A stretch of 24,702 bases of DNA from Alphaproteobacteria bacterium (GTDB lineage Bacteria; Pseudomonadota; Alphaproteobacteria; Rickettsiales; Rickettsiaceae), in assembly GCA_030430995.1 (NCBI GenBank), contig JAUIKA010000004.1, positions 1 to 24,702 on the forward strand, given 5' to 3'. Of this stretch, positions 1 through 9,374 are shown in pieces. Positions within the stretch are counted from its first letter, which is position 1, and each line of letters starts with the position of its first letter. Under the pieces are notes generated by a model that made no database searches, had not been told where the DNA came from, and saw only the letters and a list, made by a program, of their open reading frames with translations. The position numbers were made by a program, and so were the translations under genes.

Positions 1-3000
1 AAAAATGACCTTTTGTCTCTTGCGTCCCTCATGGCTAAAACATTAGAGCTTGTGATAACATCAACTTTTTTCCCTGATAATGCATAATAAGCAGCAAGAG
101 ATGCTACAATAAAAGATTTACCTTCACCGGTAGAGACTTGAGCCAATCTTGCATTTTTATCATTTATTAAAGTCAAAATTGCAATAAGTTGTGTGCTGCG
201 TAGTTCATGTTGATAGCCTGAGTCTATATGCATAGCGCGCTTAATAACGGCTAGTTTCTCGGCCATTGATATACCTGTGCCAGATTTTACTAAATCAGCC
301 CAGTTTTTTATATTCTGCTGGGTAAAATCTTTAATTCTAATTTTATCTCCAACAGTAGCACAAGCATGATAAGCTTTTTCTACTTCTATTAGAGATTTTT
401 TTACCTCTGTCTGAATATCATGATCTTTTGCCCCAGAAGAGTTGTGTAAATATAGCTCTTTGAGCAAAGCATCAACACCCATCTCTTCTTCTGTAGCAGC
501 TGAAATAAGATTTGCTCTATCAATTTTTGCTGCAACAAATTTTATTCTGCTCTCTTGCTCAGGGTATAATTCAGGATCCATGTTAGCCAAAATAACACCA
601 TATTCTTTATGACATTCTGGATGGGACAGAAGTTTTTCTACAAGCTTATCAGGAAGTTTTTTGCCGTTTGAAACAGCCCTCTCTACAAGGCTTTTAAAAC
701 TACCATCTATCATTTCTAAATCAGCAATAGTCAAAAGAATCTGTTCTGATATATAAGAAGAGGTACTGGTAGATAGAAATAATACTGATCCAAATTTTTC
801 TATATAATCAAAAGATTTTTCGTGAACAAGCCTTGGGAGTTGCTTTTTAAAACTCTGTACTACTGCGCTAATGGCAAATTGTGGTAATACTTGCTTGTTT
901 TGCATTGCTGCATGTAAAATACAAAGACAATTATAGTTAATATCTTCAGATATCTTTTCAAAAGCTGTAATAGTTAGCAAACCCCCTGTGTCTACAACTG
1001 TTTTAGCTATTTGCTCAAGAGCTGGCATATCTTTTCTAAAACAATGCTCAACACGGAAAACTTCTGTATTATCTTTAACCGCCTCAGAAACTTTGGCTAA
1101 AATCTGGTATGCTATATTTCTTAAATCTTTATCCAAAGAAGTTAACAGCAGTTTTTCTGATATTATTATTAAATATTCAGATGGATTGTATTGAGGGTTG
1201 ATTTGCGCATATTGCAAAAATACACTCAGCGATGCTTTGCATAATTTGGTATCTTCCAGTAAATTTTCAACCCTTCTTAACATTATTTCAACCTCTTCTG
1301 AGGATTCAATCCTCTCAAATGCTTTTTTTGCATATCGTAATGCTACTATGTTCAGATCAAAGTCTTTGGGGTCTAATAAAGATGTAATTGCTTTTATATA
1401 TCGCTTTTCAGCTAATTCTGATTCGCAAAAAGAAATTGCCTCTATAGCATGTTGTTTAATCTGAGAAATTTGGTGTTCAGACTCTAACAGCTCATATAAA
1501 ATATCTATAGTGATGTTTGATAAATCAATATTACCATTCTTAGTTAAATTTCTAAAAATTATTACAAATTCTAGCAAAACTTCTGTATGCAAATCAGCAG
1601 AAAATAACTCTTCAATTTTTCTTACGGCAAGCTCATCTAAAATGCCTATATCAGATGCATGGACTAATAGTTTTAAGTATAAAATATAATCATCAGGATC
1701 TTTAATTTCATTTTTATATTCAAGTAATTTTTTTACTTCATCAAGTTGAAGATCTCTATGGTTTATTAACTGCCCTAAAATCTCTAGAGCATTTTTACCA
1801 AACGCTCCCCCTATTTTAGTTATAAGAGCCTCTAATACATCTTTAGGTAAGTCTTTTTCTTTGTCTATATATTTAGCTAATATCGCTTCAATTCTTGTTA
1901 CAATTCCTACTGCATATGTCTGTATGCTAATCAGCTTTTTCAATTGTTCTGCAGTTATAATATTTCCACCTTGATTGCCAACTACATAAGCAACTGTAGA
2001 AAGTAAATATTGTTTTAAATTTTCCTCTATATCATTGCTTTCAACTTCTATAGCTTTAGCTAATAAAGAAGTAACAGATGTTTGTGTAAAATCATTTTTA
2101 TTTTTTGCTAAATGCAGTAGTGCTATTGCTAAATTTTCTCTTACATCAAGCTCTTTGTTAGAATCAACAACATATTGCGCTATTTCATCTACAAAATCAT
2201 CTATCCTAAGTGCACCATAGCCTGTGATTGCCTTAGCTAAGCCAAACATGGCAGCGCTTGTGTTTAATGCCGCTCTACCTTTTTTTAAATTCTCCCATAA
2301 ACCTATTAAAATTCTTAAAGAATCAACAGTACCACTCAATTCTTCTATATCAAATGTCTGTAAGAAATGGGATATAAAATCAGCAACTGCACAATGCTCT
2401 GCCTTTTCTCTGTCTATGCCTTTTGCCACCTCTGTTAAAACTGCTACTGGAATCTTATAAGATTTAGCAGCAATGCGTAACATATTCATTGCATTTGCCT
2501 TATGTCCAGAGAAATCAACTTTATGTGTTGTCTCTGTAGCGCCTATGCCAAGAGTATAGACCCTAGATATGTTTATATATGCTTTATCAGTAATTTTTAA
2601 GCCAGACAATATTGCATAACCGAATCTATGTAAATATTCATTAGGATTTTTTAATATATAATCTTCTTGCCCCTCTAAAGATTTTGAGTCATATCGGGCC
2701 AGTGTAGCAAAAACTTTTTTAATAGCATCAGACAATCTCTTTTCTTTAGTAGTAGATAAAGTTGATTTCAACAATGCCTCAACCTCATCTGGAAGGCCCT
2801 TTTTTTGCTCCTTTATATATTTTTCAATGGCATTTGCAGCATATACTCTACCTCTGTTTAGCACGGCATCTATTTTTTTCTTGAGATTTTGTGAAATAGC
2901 CTGCCCGTTTCTATATGCAATAAGAAGCGCCAAAGTAGCTTTTCTTTGGGCAAAGCTAGTAGCGCTGGTGTTTGAAATAATATTTCCTAATTTATCTATG

Positions 3001-4352
3001 GTGCCACTTGGCAATTTCTGCCCATTTTTGGCCATCCCAGTTAATATATCCATAGCAAGGTCAGAGCCTAATATCTCTGCTTCAGAAGCAGGATTGGTCT
3101 TCAGGCTTTCTTCTGCTTGTTGAATTTCATCTGGGCACAAACTATTGTTTTCTGCTACCTTCTTCATTATGTCTTTTAACATAGGTAAAGACTCATCCTT
3201 ATAAGCTACATGGCTATCAGCCCAATTCAGCCAACTAGATGCAAAGTTAAAAAAAGAACTCTCAGGGTTTTTAGCATCTGTTTTATATGCTGCTTTGCCT
3301 AGAAATACTTTATAAGATTCTTGAAACTCTTCTTTTGATAAAGAATCAATATCTTGAAGCATTAAAGAAACCAATTTCAACTTTGCCTCTGTAGGCGTTT
3401 TAAGAGCATAATAAGATAAGAGCGCTTCTGGTAAAAACCCTGTTTCAGGCTCTTTCAGCCCCCCTAATTCTGTTGCAGATACATTAGAGCTTTGCTCTAA
3501 ACTTGCCATTATAGGCAAAGTAGCTACTGGAGCCTTCTGTGCAGTTTTGTGAAGCGTCTTCATTAATGACTTTGCCGTTTCTGTTTTATAACATGCAGGA
3601 TTATTACCATGCAAAATGCTATTATGCACTATTTCTAAGCTAGTACTTAATACATATCCTATTGTAAGATCTTTATCCTCTGGCTTTACTGAATTAGCAT
3701 TTGCAACATAAAGGGCTACAGCAAGTCCACCTGCTATAGGAGCAAGCATTACACCACCTGGCATAGCAATAAAAGTAACCCCGCTCAATGCTCCTACATA
3801 ATCCGCAGCAACAACTAAGCCAGCCGCTGCAAACATAGCTGCGCGTCTTGTGCCGTTAGAATCTTGCTTCGAAGCTGTAAAAAGAAGATCTAAAATTCTC
3901 TGATCAATCTTCTCTCCCCTTTGTGCAGCAAGACAAAAAATATTAAATGTTAATGGATCACTACATGAAAATAGATACTCGCCTTTCTGATTGATGCATA
4001 TATGGTGCTGTAAAATATAATCATAATCTCCTTTTTTTAAAATAGCCCCATGCGATATGTTTTTCAGCAGATCTTGAAGTTGCCTATAATGAGTGATAGC
4101 TAAATTAATATTATCTCCCATTCCAATGTTATCCTTAGGCTTAGCCCCCAAAGCATTATAAGTAGCAAATTCTAATTTATCCTCCATTGCAGCTCTTTTT
4201 GCATCTTTGCTGAGGTCCATTTCCAAAATATCAAAACAATTTTGACGTATTTGTTGAGTAGTTGATCTATGCTTTGATAATTGAGGTTGGCCTGAAAGGT
4301 TATGCAAACGAAGATTGGGATTACAAGATACACTTTGAACAACTAATGGCAT
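1..4352 (-). CDS. Giant HEAT/ARM-like solenoid protein with SecA-like DEAD motor domain (partial, 3' end off window)
   Basis: A frame opens at ATG 4352 (MPLVVQSVSC) and shows no stop to the window edge, giving at least 1450 codons. Residues 1-170 are mixed and of unknown function. Residues about 171-217 are strongly hydrophobic and could hold one or two membrane helices. About 250-1350 are almost entirely amphipathic helices of HEAT/ARM-like spacing. Residues about 1380-1450 match the start of a SecA DEAD motor: an R-x-x-Q element (RSTQLIAIL), the P-loop STGEGKS at residues 1407-1413 (bases 114-134), then VITSSNVLAMRDA, which corresponds to the SecA segment after motif I. Housekeeping SecA begins with this motor, so this is not ordinary SecA; the architecture resembles giant SecA-like proteins of intracellular bacteria. 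Energy-driven handling of a protein substrate is inference. A promoter lies directly upstream and an IS6 element beyond it. The motor is certain to family level; the role is unknown. Confidence 0.85.
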   Translation of the reverse strand, partial: MPLVVQSVSCNPNLRLHNLSGQPQLSKHRSTTQQIRQNCFDILEMDLSKDAKRAAMEDKLEFATYNALGAKPKDNIGMGDNINLAITHYRQLQDLLKNISHGAILKKGDYDYILQHHICINQKGEYLFSCSDPLTFNIFCLAAQRGEKIDQRILDLLFTASKQDSNGTRRAAMFAAAGLVVAADYVGALSGVTFIAMPGGVMLAPIAGGLAVALYVANANSVKPEDKDLTIGYVLSTSLEIVHNSILHGNNPACYKTETAKSLMKTLHKTAQKAPVATLPIMASLEQSSNVSATELGGLKEPETGFLPEALLSYYALKTPTEAKLKLVSLMLQDIDSLSKEEFQESYKVFLGKAAYKTDAKNPESSFFNFASSWLNWADSHVAYKDESLPMLKDIMKKVAENNSLCPDEIQQAEESLKTNPASEAEILGSDLAMDILTGMAKNGQKLPSGTIDKLGNIISNTSATSFAQRKATLALLIAYRNGQAISQNLKKKIDAVLNRGRVYAANAIEKYIKEQKKGLPDEVEALLKSTLSTTKEKRLSDAIKKVFATLARYDSKSLEGQEDYILKNPNEYLHRFGYAILSGLKITDKAYINISRVYTLGIGATETTHKVDFSGHKANAMNMLRIAAKSYKIPVAVLTEVAKGIDREKAEHCAVADFISHFLQTFDIEELSGTVDSLRILIGLWENLKKGRAALNTSAAMFGLAKAITGYGALRIDDFVDEIAQYVVDSNKELDVRENLAIALLHLAKNKNDFTQTSVTSLLAKAIEVESNDIEENLKQYLLSTVAYVVGNQGGNIITAEQLKKLISIQTYAVGIVTRIEAILAKYIDKEKDLPKDVLEALITKIGGAFGKNALEILGQLINHRDLQLDEVKKLLEYKNEIKDPDDYILYLKLLVHASDIGILDELAVRKIEELFSADLHTEVLLEFVIIFRNLTKNGNIDLSNITIDILYELLESEHQISQIKQHAIEAISFCESELAEKRYIKAITSLLDPKDFDLNIVALRYAKKAFERIESSEEVEIMLRRVENLLEDTKLCKASLSVFLQYAQINPQYNPSEYLIIISEKLLLTSLDKDLRNIAYQILAKVSEAVKDNTEVFRVEHCFRKDMPALEQIAKTVVDTGGLLTITAFEKISEDINYNCLCILHAAMQNKQVLPQFAISAVVQSFKKQLPRLVHEKSFDYIEKFGSVLFLSTSTSSYISEQILLTIADLEMIDGSFKSLVERAVSNGKKLPDKLVEKLLSHPECHKEYGVILANMDPELYPEQESRIKFVAAKIDRANLISAATEEEMGVDALLKELYLHNSSGAKDHDIQTEVKKSLIEVEKAYHACATVGDKIRIKDFTQQNIKNWADLVKSGTGISMAEKLAVIKRAMHIDSGYQHELRSTQLIAILTLINDKNARLAQVSTGEGKSFIVASLAAYYALSGKKVDVITSSNVLAMRDARDKRSF

Positions 4353-4375
4353 AGTTATATTAATTTAAAGTTATA

Positions 4376-4404
4376 TTTATAATGCTAACATTATTTAATG
4401 TCAC
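4376..4404 (-). promoter_or_regulatory. Sigma-70-like promoter of the giant SecA-like gene
   Basis: Read on the minus strand, GTGACA (4404-4399) and TATAAA (4381-4376) are separated by 17 bases. Each hexamer is one base from consensus. The -10 lies 24 bases upstream of the ATG at 4352. The promoter sits between the gene and the IS6 transposase, so the giant gene seems to keep its own promoter. Confidence 0.45.
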
Positions 4405-4479
4405 CTTCAAGTTAATTTAGAGAGTATAAAATATTTCTAGAATCTGTTAAATTAAAGGTACTAATTAAGATGCAAAAAT

Positions 4480-5184
4480 ATGCTGTCTGCTCCAAAAGGT
4501 TATAGATTCCCAGTAACAATAATTGGTCATGCTATATGGCTATATCATAGGTTCAGTTTAAGTTTTAGAGATATAGAAGAAATGCTTAGATACAGAGGTG
4601 TCCAGGTAAGCTATGAAACTATTAGGAATTGGTCCTATAAATTTGGCTCCTATTACGATAAAGTCTTAAGAAAAAGAAAATATAAACCTGGGGATAAGTG
4701 GCATCTGGATGAAATGGTGGTCAAGATTAATGGAGAAACATATATACTTTGCAGAGCAGTAGACTCAGAGGGATATGAGCTAGATGTCCTTTTGCAAAAG
4801 CGTAAAAATAAAAAGTCTGCTATGAGGTTTCTAAGTAAATTACTGGGTGAGCAGCCTTCTCCAAAGATTATAGTTACCGATAAACTCAGAAGTTATAATC
4901 AGCCAATAAAAATGCTCTTTCCTAGAGTTGAAAATCGTAACCATAAAGGTCTAAACAATAGAGTAGAAAACGCGCATATACCTACACGGCGAAGGGAAAA
5001 ATCACTTATTAAATTCAAATCCTCAGGCGGTTTACAGCAAAGTTTATCGCTTATAGGACAAGTAAGAAATCTATTTGCTATCAATGTAGGACGGTATACA
5101 AAAAAAGCTCGAGAAAGAAAGTTAGCATTTGAAAATGCTACTGCTTTTTGGAATAATGCAACTCATGGGATCGTTGTAGCCTAA
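4480..5184 (+). CDS. IS6-family (IS26/IS240-like) transposase
   Basis: This 234-aa protein is full length for IS6-family DDE transposases, which move by cointegrate formation. The N-terminal helix-turn-helix region is visible as LSFRDIEEMLRYRG followed by VSYETIRNW (residues 27-51). The likely catalytic acids are D77 in WHLDEM, D134 in IVTDKLRSY and E163 in NNRVENAHIPTRRRE, all in typical family contexts. No stop or frameshift interrupts it. The start at 4480 begins a few residues before the conserved GYRFP segment; an ATG at 4470 is out of frame. I could not find convincing terminal inverted repeats. The 10-base word AATTTAGAGA occurs on both sides (4414-4423 and 5184-5193), about one IS6 length apart. 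The element lies between a truncated HEAT-like ORF and the giant SecA-like gene, so it probably caused or exploited the break. Confidence 0.93.
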   Translation: MLSAPKGYRFPVTIIGHAIWLYHRFSLSFRDIEEMLRYRGVQVSYETIRNWSYKFGSYYDKVLRKRKYKPGDKWHLDEMVVKINGETYILCRAVDSEGYELDVLLQKRKNKKSAMRFLSKLLGEQPSPKIIVTDKLRSYNQPIKMLFPRVENRNHKGLNNRVENAHIPTRRREKSLIKFKSSGGLQQSLSLIGQVRNLFAINVGRYTKKARERKLAFENATAFWNNATHGIVVA

Positions 5185-5211
5185 ATTTAGAGATATACAG
5201 ACATGTTCATC

Positions 5212-5940
5212 CTAAAGGCAATAAATTGACGGTTCCCTTAGCATGTTAGCATCCTTATAAGGATAGTGCGCTACAGCGCATAATAAATCCTCCAAAGGCA
5301 TTTGTTCTTCAGTAACTTTTTGTGGCAATTTATCAGTTAAATTTTTAAATGCGACAAAAACTATTTTTGCTGTATTTGCATCTCCATGCTTTATTGCTGC
5401 AGTCAGAGCAGCTGAAACTTTATTCCTTAATTCCTGATTTTGCCATAAGAATTTTGTTGAATATAAAGAAATGACAAGTGCCATATTATTTCTTATATTA
5501 AGAGCGGTTTTCTCATCTCCTAAACAAGAACATAGAGCTTCTACATAGGCATCTGAAAGCTGCATTTCTTTATCTAAAGTAAAATCAGAAATAATTATTT
5601 TGCCTATAGCTTCTAATAAATTTGTTTTTTGATCTGCAAATCTAGGGTCCTGTAAAAATTTCTCTAATTCATGCAACACATTAGGCAAAAATCTCTCCTT
5701 TGTGATAATGAAAGTTTCATCTAATTTTTTTATGCAGCGATAAGTATCTAAAAACACCTCAGCCAATTTTGGCTTGCTAGGCAATGCAGATAGCAGTTTA
5801 ACAAGCCTATTTTCTAATAACCCAAAAGGGGATAAAGAGTTAAGCTGCATCATAAGATCTGTGCTGAGCAGTTGTACATCTGATTCAAATAGCTTCCCTA
5901 AATCTTGTTGCAAATCCGTTACATGGCGTAAAAACGTCAT
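5212..5940 (-). pseudogene. HEAT-like solenoid fragment, 3' part of a frameshifted gene cut off by IS6
   Basis: A 242-codon frame predicted to be nearly all amphipathic helices of HEAT/ARM-like spacing, for example LNIRNNMALVISLYSTKF and ELRNKVSAALTAAIKHG. The style matches the solenoid of the giant gene at 1-4352. The frame stays open upstream of ATG 5940, through the preceding ORF's stop codon, as far as the A7 tract at 5988-5994. The ATG is therefore probably internal, and this segment was once continuous with the 5970-6869 frame. The other end stops at 5212, right beside the IS6 transposase, so the ancestral C-terminal part is missing. No catalytic motif is visible. Read it as a decayed paralogue rather than a working gene, although expression as a separate protein is not excluded. 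Confidence 0.65.
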
Positions 5941-5969
5941 TTCTTTTTTTTGTAGAGATAATACAGATT

Positions 5970-6869
5970 TTAGTGATAATAGCCATATTTTTTTGCAACA
6001 CGGCCATTTTCACCTCTCTTATCACCTTCATATAGTCTAAGTAATTTATCTCTCAATTCAAAAGATAATAGCTCACCCCTCGGTTTTTCTGTTACTTCTT
6101 TTTGCAAATACAATGCTATTTCTGCTTGAGAGGACAATAAATCTAGCAAATTTAAAATCTCTTTTGTTTGATCAGGAGATTTTGAACTTTCAAGTAATTG
6201 TGTAAAACCTATATTGTCTAATATCTGAGCAAGCCTATTACCATCACGTATAAAGTCTTTTTCGTGATCTATAATATTAAACATTAATAATCTCGCATCA
6301 CTTAAATGTAAATTATTCTGAACAAACTCAAATATTTGAGAAGAGAAAAACTTCATCACATGGCTTACATCTTTCAGAATGGATATTACAGTAGAAACAA
6401 GTTGCCTATAAGCAAAAGCTTTTGCTATAAATAATCCACATAATTCCTCTGCCTGCTCTGGGAGTATCCCACCCTCTCTTATATGCTTTATAAGACTCTT
6501 ACTACATATAAAAAATTCTTCAGCTGTAGCATTAAATATAGCTATTTTCAAATGTTCTATATTGGGCTCCTCACTCCTTAGTACATCTGCTAGCTTGACT
6601 TCAGCAGGAGCAGGCCCAGCAGTTTGCTTGGGATGATGTTTTTCTAAAATCTGCCTAGCAATTATAGATTCTTGTAACTCAGATTCAGCTATTCGCTTTA
6701 CCTCCTCCAATACATGCTCTTTCAGCTGGTCTGGATATTGCACTACAAACTCTAAAGTGTTTTTAGCATTTACCTTTCTCTCCCCTATATCAGACACTAG
6801 CTTTTCCTTCTCAGTAATTGCAAGTGGTATTTTATTTTCTAATTTTTTTGATGTAGACATAGCATACAA
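5970..6869 (-). pseudogene. Helical HEAT-like protein fragment, 5' part of a frameshifted gene
   Basis: A 299-codon frame. The first in-frame ATG is at 6860 (MSTSKKLENK), with a possible TTG at 6869. The product is mostly helical and charged, with a likely coiled coil in the first 80 residues, a short Pro/Ala linker (QTAGPAPAEVK) and then HEAT/ARM-like helices such as LAQILDNIGFTQLLESS. It ends in YGYYH at 5970. Its last codons contain an A7 tract (5988-5994). Shifting by one base there joins it to the open frame of the next ORF (5212-5940), so both are best read as one broken gene of about 550 codons. The frame is also open upstream to 6932 and includes SSSLTKRAGGLYA, a segment echoed near 7172-7200. 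Function is unknown; a protein-binding scaffold is an inference. Confidence 0.6.
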
Positions 6870-6940
6870 ACCCCCTGCACGCTTTGTTAAAGAACTGCTA
6901 ACTGATATTACTGGTATATAATCTAGTGCTTGTTAAAAAT

Positions 6941-7201
6941 TTATTCAATCTCTACTACTTCTATTTTCAAAATATCAAGTAAATCTGATTGTTGTTTTGC
7001 AAAACTCTTAAAATTAGAAGCTGTATATTCTAAAACTTTTGCAGATATTGGATACTTCTGGTCTTCTGCATTCAATTGAGTTGCTTCTTTACCATCTGCA
7101 GCAAGTTTACCTTGATGGTAGACTTGTTCATACTCACATCCACCTGTAATTCTGCCTCCTATTTCAAGTGCAGATAAAAAAACGCCCCCTGCGCGCGTAA
7201 G
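6941..7201 (-). pseudogene. C-terminal fragment of the broken NTPase/collagen-like gene
   Basis: An open stretch of 86 codons without a start codon of its own, ending at TAA 6941-6943. It reads LTRAGGVFLSALEIGGRI, then a Gly/Tyr/Gln-rich stretch (GCEYEQVYHQGKLAADGKE) and a helical tail ending ILKIEVVEIE. It lies in a different frame from the upstream fragment; the shift falls at the homopolymers 7176-7182 and 7185-7189. The end at 6941 may be the natural C-terminus of the ancestral protein. I do not recognise the domain. Confidence 0.5.
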
Positions 7202-7571
7202 CTACTACCTGGGTCAAGTGCAGTAGATGCTAGAGCATGAACGCTCCATACCCTGACTTTTTTCCGCCATCTCTACCACCTCTACCAAATTCCCCATGTG
7301 AACCAGAAACGAGATTTTTGCCAATATTATGGGATTTGGACTTCAGCTGAATTACTTTACTTTCTAACTTAAAAGTTTTGATTGCTATGTTACCGGCATT
7401 ACTGCCTATTCCTGCTATCCCACCTCTTCCTGCATCCCATCCTTGCTCTGCACTAGTTCCTAATTCAAAATAATCATATTGTTTTTTTCTACTCTCTGTT
7501 GTTCTTGGATTTTCTCTGGTTTTTGTATTACTATCAACATCTCTCGGAATAGCCCCATCCTTGCCGTTTTG

Positions 7572-8981
7572 TCAATTACTTCCATTTTGTCCATTACCTC
7601 CTTTTCCTCCATTAGAAATAACTGTTAAGTTATCCAAGCCAATAAATTCAGCTGCAACCACCAGGTAATTCCCACCAGATTCCCCAGGCTCACCAGGCTT
7701 GCCATTTGTAGATGGAGTTGTTGAAGCTATTTGTTCTTGCTCCCCATCTTTACCTGAAAGATCCATTGTTACTTCATTTGGAATAAAGAATTTTGTAGTC
7801 TCTATACGTAAGCTAACCCCTGGTAATGCTAAATCTGCATTAGCATTGAAGCATAAACTTGCATAAACTTCTAAAGATTTCAACTCAGATTCTGAGTAAG
7901 CTTTAACAAATTCAGATATATCTTTTATTGTTACAAAATACCCTTTAAATTCTGCATCACCTGCAACTATGGTAATCATAGGAGGTTGAATTAATTTTAC
8001 CAAATCTAATTTAATCTTAGCTATCTCCGAATTTATATAATTCTGCCAGGATTGTTGTAGAGATACTAATTCCTTTTCTGCCTCTGGAAGATTCTGATAT
8101 AAGAACTCTAACTTATATGAAATTTCTTTAATATTTTGTCTTACCTGTTCTAATATCACCCCATCTTTTTGAGCTAGCCTTGCTGTAAAATCTCCTAAAG
8201 TTTCGTTTTCATCTTTATGTTGATCTAAAGAATCAATATAGCCTACTATATCACTCAATTCATCTGTAGATTTAGCATTAATAACATCTCTTCTTGTTAC
8301 TTCTAGTAATTCTTTAGAAACTTCGCTTACTATTAAATCTCTCGCTTTTTCTAACTCATCAGCAATTGCTGTTTTTATCTGCATCACTGCTTTTACTGGC
8401 ATTTGCCTAGATATCTTTGTCAAAGCAGCTTTTTTTACTTCCTCTACATCTTGCGAATGCTCGCATTGGAAGAGAGTTTGCTCATCCTCTCTTAAATGGC
8501 GTGTTTTTCTTCTTATATCAGTATGTGTTTCAACTTCTTCTTCTATACATGTTCTAAGCAATCTTGCTTTTGTTTCTTCAAGAGAAGCCCTGGCCTTTTG
8601 AATTTCAGATTTTTTTCTTTGTGCTTCTTCTGCGCTCATGCGTTTTTGATACCCTGTAACAACAATAGAAAAAGATTTAATTATTTCCTTTATTGATTCT
8701 TCATCCTCAAAGTTAGTTATAAATTTTGCTAACTTTTCTAATGCGCCTATAAATTCTGCTCCAGAACCTTCTAAATCTTGATTAGAAGCTACACAAAGAA
8801 TTTTAACCCCCCTCATATTTGCAATTACTTCTAACCTAAATAAATGTTCACTAAATCTAGTTTTTTCAGGCCTATTAATATCAAAACAAGCAAAATCAAC
8901 AAATACTACACCGTTATGCTCATGCAACTCAGGCATTAATGCATAGGTTTTATCTGCAACAAATCTAATGGAAGATTTCAT
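7572..8981 (-). pseudogene. Largest open piece of the broken gene: switch-like region, coiled coil, collagen-like tail
   Basis: A 469-codon frame. Residues 24-34 (GVVFVDFACFD) look like the Walker B or switch strand of a P-loop NTPase, and ILCVASNQD (61-69) resembles a GTPase base-recognition strand in weak form. Residues about 120-330 are highly charged heptad-like helices, a probable coiled coil. From about 410 the sequence turns glycine-rich (LSGKDGE, NGKPGEPGESGGN, NGGKGGNGQNG). The P-loop is missing because it lies upstream in the same frame, cut off by TAA 9012-9014; the ATG at 8981 is therefore internal. Downstream, the frame continues past TGA 7572-7574 with QNGKDGAIPRD and more Gly-rich sequence to 7230. 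If translated alone it would lack nucleotide binding. Confidence 0.7.
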
Positions 8982-9011
8982 AGGCTCTGTGGAAGAAAGT
9001 TGATATGAACC

Positions 9012-9374
9012 TTAAGCATCCCAGTGATTTTCAAATTTCTTTCCTGTCAAATAGTTTACAAGAGTAGTTTTGCCAGCACGAGCACCAAGAACAAAAGTCA
9101 TACTATCTTTATTTTTTATACCTGAAATATCTTGTTTAAAACCTCGTAATAAATCCCTAAAATCAAATTTCTGCGTTGTTCCATCTTCTTGCAGCAGATC
9201 AAATGACAGCATATCTGTGCTAACAGGGGGCATAAAAGAAATAGCAGTTTCTCTAGATGGCGGTAAAAATGCCTCTACCTCAGAAGCTGGCTTTGCTTCA
9301 GATGTAGAACTTCTAAGCATACCTCCAAAAATGCTCTCTAACACCCTTGCACCTAAACTCCCGTCTGAACGCAT
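9012..9374 (-). pseudogene. P-loop-containing N-terminal piece of the broken gene
   Basis: A 120-codon frame ending at TAA 9012-9014. Near its end is a Walker A-like segment, FVLGARAGKTTLVNYLTG, in the position expected for a GTPase or dynamin-like P-loop. The canonical spacing is G-x4-GK[ST], and here one residue is missing (G-A-R-A-GKT), possibly a three-base deletion at about 9066-9086. Only eleven sense codons separate the stop from the ATG of the 7572-8981 piece, in the same frame. Upstream the frame stays open (DKLYHHRFTNSRAQVT) to about 9420, where it joins the frame that starts at 9669. Confidence 0.65.

Noticed and set aside
988..3123. Several plus-strand ORFs of 60-98 codons
   Set aside because: They all lie opposite the giant minus-strand gene in one frame, have no recognisable motifs and are explained as antisense shadows.
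1..4352. Housekeeping SecA
   Set aside because: The motor begins after about 1,380 residues of other sequence, whereas housekeeping SecA starts with it.
4430..5206. Terminal inverted repeats of the IS6 element
   Set aside because: A GAATCTGTTAAATT word near 4440 vaguely resembles an IS6 end, but the right side shares only TCTGT with it, so the ends were not annotated.
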